Assembly (NCBI GenBank): GCA_038250675.1 | Contig: JBBSCB010000001.1 | Coordinates: 124,001-188,000 of the forward strand | DNA: 64,000 nucleotides | From: JAICUF01 sp038250675 | Lineage (GTDB): Bacteria; Gemmatimonadota; Gemmatimonadetes; Gemmatimonadales; GWC2-71-9 | Direction: 5' to 3' | Shown: piece by piece, positions 60,446-64,000 of the stretch | Layout of the letters: every line of letters starts with the position of its first letter | Numbering within the stretch: position 1 is the stretch's first letter | The notes under the pieces: model-generated | The model's database searches: none | Seen by the model: only the letters and a program-made list of their open reading frames with translations | What the model was told of the DNA's origin: nothing | Program-made: the position numbers and the translations under genes

Positions 60446-60619
60446 TCAGTCCGCCCGCTTGCCGACCTGTTCCAGGCCCATGGCGATCTCTTCCAGCGCC
60501 TTTGCCAGCGTCTTGAAGAACTCCGAATCGGGCTCCGGCTTGCCGCCCATGGCGGAGTCGAGATGCAGCTTGCGGGCAAGCCGCGCGGCGTGGCGGATGT
60601 AATCGGTGGCTGGGGGCAT
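60446..60619 (-). CDS. Small helical protein
   Basis: 57 residues (MPPATDYIRHAARLARKL...), GGAGG 5 bases upstream. Helices around YIRHAARLARKLHLDSA and FFKTLAKALEEIAMGLEQVG. Cytoplasmic; family unknown. Confidence 0.65.
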   Translation of the reverse strand: MPPATDYIRHAARLARKLHLDSAMGGKPEPDSEFFKTLAKALEEIAMGLEQVGKRAD

Positions 60620-60707
60620 GCGGGCCTCCGTGGGCAGGGTGGGTCGATGATGGCCTCCACCTTTCAAACTAGCCGCCCTTTCGCGACGTGACGGTTGTCC
60701 GTAACGT

Positions 60708-61919
60708 ATGCAGGTGCCCATTCCCGAAATCGACCTGACGGTGTATCCCGACGAGTGCGATGCGTTTGGGCACCTCAACCAGGCATCGTTCCTCAGTCTC
60801 TTCGAGCGCGCCCGGTGGGAAATGCTGGCCCGCGGCCCCGGCATGGATGTGTTCACCCGGGCCGGCGCCTGGCCCGCCGTCCGGAAGACGGTCATCGACT
60901 ATCACGCCGCCGCCTTTCCCGGCGACGTGCTCCGGTTTCAGCAGGCGCTCACCCACCACGGCCGCACCAGCTTCACGATGCGTCAGACCGCCCGGCGGCT
61001 TCGCGATGACACGCTGATCGCGACGGCGGAGTTCGTCTTCGTGTGTATCAGCCGCGAGGGCCGTCCCGTGCCGGTGCCGGAGGAGGTCGGACGTTTCATG
61101 AACGCCCGCAGCGCCGGCAGTGACGTGCAGCGGCTCACGGTCAACGGCGTGAGTCTGGCCGTCGATGTCCGCGGCGCGGGCGAGCCGGCGCTGCTCCTGA
61201 TCCACGGCTACGCCGCCGACCGGACCATGTGGCAGCACCAGATGAACCAGCTCGACACCCACCTGCGGCTGGCGCCGGACCTCCGCGGCATGGGGCAGTC
61301 CGATGCGCCCGATCTGGGCTATTCGATGACCACCTATGCCGACGACCTCGCCGCGCTGCTCGATGCGCTGGGCATCGACACCGTCGTGCTCTGTGGCTGC
61401 TCGCTCGGCGGGTACATCGCCTTCGAGTTCGTGCGGCGCTTTCGCGATCGGGTGCGGGGGCTGATCCTGGTGGACAGCCGGGCGGAAGGTGATACGCCGG
61501 ATGGTCGCCGCCAGCGGGATACTCAGGCGCAGCAGGTCCGCGAGCGCGGGCCAGCGGCGGTGGCCGACGCGCTCCTGCCCAAGCTCTTTGCCGATGCGGT
61601 GCACGGCCACCACTCGGCGGCGGCGGAGAGCGTGCGACGGATGATCCTGGCGTCGCCGCCGGCCGGCATCGTAGGGGCGCTTGCCGCCATGCGGGACCGG
61701 CCCGACAGCACCCCGATGCTTGCCACGCTGGGCTCCATTCCGTCCCTCGTGATCGTCGGTGACGGCGACCGGATCACGCCCGAGGCTGGCGCCCGCGCGA
61801 TGGCGGAGGCAATTCCCGGCGCCCGGATTGCGGTGATTGCTGATGCCGGACACATGTCGCCGGTGGAGCAGCCCGCCGCCGTCACCGAGGCGATCCGGGG
61901 CTTCCTGCAGCAGCTCTGA
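60708..61919 (+). CDS. Fusion of hotdog thioesterase and alpha/beta hydrolase
   Basis: 403 residues. Residues 1-132 are a 4HBT thioesterase (VYPDECDAFGHLNQASFL with Asp18 and GHLN). Residues 138-403 are an alpha/beta hydrolase (LLLIHGYAADRTMW, nucleophile CGCSLGGY with Ser232, acid VGDGDRIT, histidine ADAGHMSPVE). Both active-site sets are intact. It may act on acyl-CoA or acyl esters sequentially. Confidence 0.9.
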   Translation: MQVPIPEIDLTVYPDECDAFGHLNQASFLSLFERARWEMLARGPGMDVFTRAGAWPAVRKTVIDYHAAAFPGDVLRFQQALTHHGRTSFTMRQTARRLRDDTLIATAEFVFVCISREGRPVPVPEEVGRFMNARSAGSDVQRLTVNGVSLAVDVRGAGEPALLLIHGYAADRTMWQHQMNQLDTHLRLAPDLRGMGQSDAPDLGYSMTTYADDLAALLDALGIDTVVLCGCSLGGYIAFEFVRRFRDRVRGLILVDSRAEGDTPDGRRQRDTQAQQVRERGPAAVADALLPKLFADAVHGHHSAAAESVRRMILASPPAGIVGALAAMRDRPDSTPMLATLGSIPSLVIVGDGDRITPEAGARAMAEAIPGARIAVIADAGHMSPVEQPAAVTEAIRGFLQQL

Positions 61920-61947
61920 CGTGCATACCCACCACTACCGATCGGAC

Positions 61948-63627
61948 ATGATGCGACCGACTCTCGTGCGCGGAGGCGCCCGGCTCCTGGCGGCACTTGG
62001 CATTTTGCTGGCCCTGGGCGGCACCGTCCGCGCGCAGGACACCGCTTTCACCCACGCCGATACCCTCCGTGGCAGCATGACGCCGGAGCGCGCGTGGTGG
62101 GACGTCGTCTTCTACGATCTCCACGTCACGGCCGGCCCGGCGGACAGCAGCATCCGTGGCTTCAACGGGATCCGGTATCGTGTGCTCTCCGTTGCGCACG
62201 AGATGCAGATCGACCTGATGACGCCGCTCGAGGTGGACAGCATGGTGCAGGACGGGCGGCGGGTCGCCTGGCGGCGGGACGGCAATGCCTTCTTTGCGCG
62301 GCTCACGGCGCCCCAGCCGGTGGGCGCTGAGAAGGTCATCACGGTCTACTATCACGGGCGGCCGCGGGTGGCGCGGAACCCGCCGTGGGCCGGCGGCGTC
62401 ACCTGGACCACCGACAGTCTGGGCCGACGGTGGATCGCCACGACCTGTCAGGGTGTGGGGGCCAGCATCTGGTGGCCCAACAAGGACATCCAGGCCGATG
62501 AGCCGGACAGCCAGCGGATCGCCATCACGGTGCCGGACTCGCTGATCGACGTCTCCAACGGCCGGCTCCGCTCGGTCGTCCCCCACGGCGACGGCACCAC
62601 GACCTGGGAATGGTTCGTCACCGAGCCGATCAACAACTACGACGTCACCATGAACGCCGGGTACTACGGCCACATCGGCGATCTGTACCGCGGCGAGGCC
62701 GGCGTGCTGACCCTCGACTACTGGCCGCTGGACGATCACGTCGTGGCCGCCGCGGTCCAGTGGCGCCAGGCCCGGCCGATGCTCGCCTGCTTTGAATGGT
62801 GGTTCGGGCCGTATCCGTGGTACGCCGACGGCTACAAGCTGATCGAGACGCCGCACCTCGGCATGGAGCACCAGAGCGGCATCGCCTACGGCAACCGGTT
62901 CCACAACGGGTACCGCGGCCGTGACCTCTCGGCCACCGGCTATGGGCTCGACTGGGACTTCATCGTGGTGCACGAGAGCGCGCACGAATGGTTCGGCAAC
63001 AACATCACGACCGACGACGTCGCCGACATGTGGGTGCACGAGAGCTTTGCCAACTATTCGGAGTCGCTGTTCACCGAATGCCAGCACGGCACGGCGGCGG
63101 GAGCGGCGTACGTGATCGGCGTCCGCAAGCTGATCAAGAACGACCGGCCGATCGTGGGTGTGTACGGGGTGAATCGCGAGGGCTCGGGCGACATGTACTA
63201 CAAGGGCGGCAACATGCTGCACACCATCCGCCAGGTGGTGGCGGACGATGCCCGCTGGCGCAGCATCCTGCGGGGCCTGAGCAGCACCTTCCGGCACCAG
63301 ACGGTTTCCGGGCGCCAGGTTGAGGACTACATCAGTCGCCGGGCCGGCATCGACCTCTCAACGGTTTTTGCGCAGTACCTCACCACGACCCGTGTGCCGA
63401 CGCTCGAGTATGCCGTCGACGGAGGCACGCTGTCGTATCGGTGGACCGACGTGGTGCCGGGCTTTGCCATGCCGGTGCGGGTGACGGTGGCGGATTCGAT
63501 GCTGGCCGTGATCCGGCCCACCGAGCGGTGGCAGACGATGCCGGTGCGGCTGAGCAGTCCCGCGGCGTTCAGTGTGGACCCCAACTTCTACGTGCTGGCC
63601 CGCGAGCGCGGCAGCGCCACACCCTAG
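61948..63627 (+). CDS. M1-family zinc metallopeptidase (aminopeptidase N-like)
   Basis: 559 residues from ATG 61948 (MMRPTLVRGG). Signal ending GTVRAQ. GMEHQSGIAYGN stands in for GAMEN; HESAH at 342-346 and E365 (HEXXH-X18-E) bind zinc. Periplasmic or surface peptidase. Ends at a bidirectional hairpin. Confidence 0.95.
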   Translation: MMRPTLVRGGARLLAALGILLALGGTVRAQDTAFTHADTLRGSMTPERAWWDVVFYDLHVTAGPADSSIRGFNGIRYRVLSVAHEMQIDLMTPLEVDSMVQDGRRVAWRRDGNAFFARLTAPQPVGAEKVITVYYHGRPRVARNPPWAGGVTWTTDSLGRRWIATTCQGVGASIWWPNKDIQADEPDSQRIAITVPDSLIDVSNGRLRSVVPHGDGTTTWEWFVTEPINNYDVTMNAGYYGHIGDLYRGEAGVLTLDYWPLDDHVVAAAVQWRQARPMLACFEWWFGPYPWYADGYKLIETPHLGMEHQSGIAYGNRFHNGYRGRDLSATGYGLDWDFIVVHESAHEWFGNNITTDDVADMWVHESFANYSESLFTECQHGTAAGAAYVIGVRKLIKNDRPIVGVYGVNREGSGDMYYKGGNMLHTIRQVVADDARWRSILRGLSSTFRHQTVSGRQVEDYISRRAGIDLSTVFAQYLTTTRVPTLEYAVDGGTLSYRWTDVVPGFAMPVRVTVADSMLAVIRPTERWQTMPVRLSSPAAFSVDPNFYVLARERGSATP

Positions 63628-63641
63628 CCCCCTGACGCACG

Positions 63642-63672
63642 ACGGCCCTCCCGGCGGTGCCGGGAGGGCCGT
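63642..63672. terminator. Bidirectional hairpin between M1 peptidase and ferredoxin
   Basis: Perfect 14-bp stem (63642-63655 with 63659-63672), 3-base loop, between convergent genes. No strong T-tract. Confidence 0.65.
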
Positions 63673-63689
63673 GCGGTCTGCGCCGGCGG

Positions 63690-63953
63690 TCAGCGCTTGG
63701 GGCGGCCGGGCGGATCGTCGCTGTTGAACGCCTCGCGGTTCTTCTCCACGTAGTCGATGAGCTGGGGTGGCACGTCCTCCTCGGGGAAGATGGCCGTCAC
63801 CGGGCACTCGGGTTCGCACGCGCCGCAGTCGATGCACTCGTCCGGATGGATGTAGAGCTGGTCCTCGCCTTCGTAGATGCAATCCACCGGACAGACATCC
63901 ACGCAGGCCCGATCCTTGACGCCGATGCAGGCCTCGGTGATCACGTACGTCAT
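63690..63953 (-). CDS. fdxA: Seven- or eight-iron ferredoxin
   Basis: 87 residues. CIGVKDRACVDVCPVDC (C9, C17, C21, C25) and CIDCGACEPEC (C40, C43, C46, C50) followed by PVTAI. This FdxA-type carries one 3Fe-4S and one 4Fe-4S cluster. Electron carrier in the cytoplasm. Acidic C-terminal tail of about 30 residues. Confidence 0.95.
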   Translation of the reverse strand: MTYVITEACIGVKDRACVDVCPVDCIYEGEDQLYIHPDECIDCGACEPECPVTAIFPEEDVPPQLIDYVEKNREAFNSDDPPGRPKR

Positions 63954-64000
63954 GCCGTACTTCCTCCGGTATCCAGCGGGTGACCGTGCGGTCTGGGCTG

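Overview
The window is high-GC bacterial DNA with very short intergenic gaps, and many adjacent genes share four bases (ATGA or GTGA) or one base (TGATG). The gene content suggests a free-living Gemmatimonadota-like bacterium. It includes a GWxTD-domain lipoprotein, a large DUF5916 outer-membrane-type protein, a serine/threonine kinase fused to TPR repeats, four DinB-superfamily proteins, several lipoproteins with clear lipoboxes, outer-membrane barrels (hence two membranes), and a type A RNase P RNA. The phylum assignment is an inference; no 16S rRNA or tRNA gene is visible.

Layout. 0-11 kb: an edge-truncated secreted protein, rnpB with its terminator, the TPR kinase divergent from an AraC-type regulator, an internally deleted RidA, and an operon of an unknown 303-residue protein, fumarylacetoacetase and a Ca2+/H+ exchanger, divergent from a MacB-like permease. 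11-16 kb: a tightly overlapped operon of encapsulated-ferritin-like protein, KirBac potassium channel, uridine kinase and DinB, ending in a clear intrinsic terminator. A stand-alone Lrp ligand-binding domain and an MgtC-like protein lie upstream. 16-37 kb: mostly minus-strand small genes (serine hydrolase, VOC, DinB, ATL, SemiSWEET, c-type cytochrome, YjbR, GlsB, GNAT, TMEM175, CBS, DUF3224, histidine phosphatase, DUF5916, nitroreductase). 37-47 kb: a zone rich in broken genes, where normal small genes alternate with remnants that keep a plausible start but have lost internal segments or frame. 47-64 kb: well-conserved core genes (pyrE, a second kinase, GWxTD lipoprotein, polA, outer-membrane protein, MMPL transporter, metzincin, serine hydrolase, SufT-like protein, rnd, thioesterase-hydrolase fusion, M1 peptidase, ferredoxin).

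Points of most interest. Three genes (the Kir channel, an alkyltransferase-like protein and a GNAT) appear to start at CTG inside a CTGA overlap with the upstream stop. The encapsulated-ferritin homologue keeps all recognised metal ligands but has no encapsulin gene next to it and no cargo peptide. At least nine gene remnants show internal deletion or frame loss. Five small genes (53-59 residues), several with good ribosome binding sites, would be missed by a length cutoff of about 60 residues.
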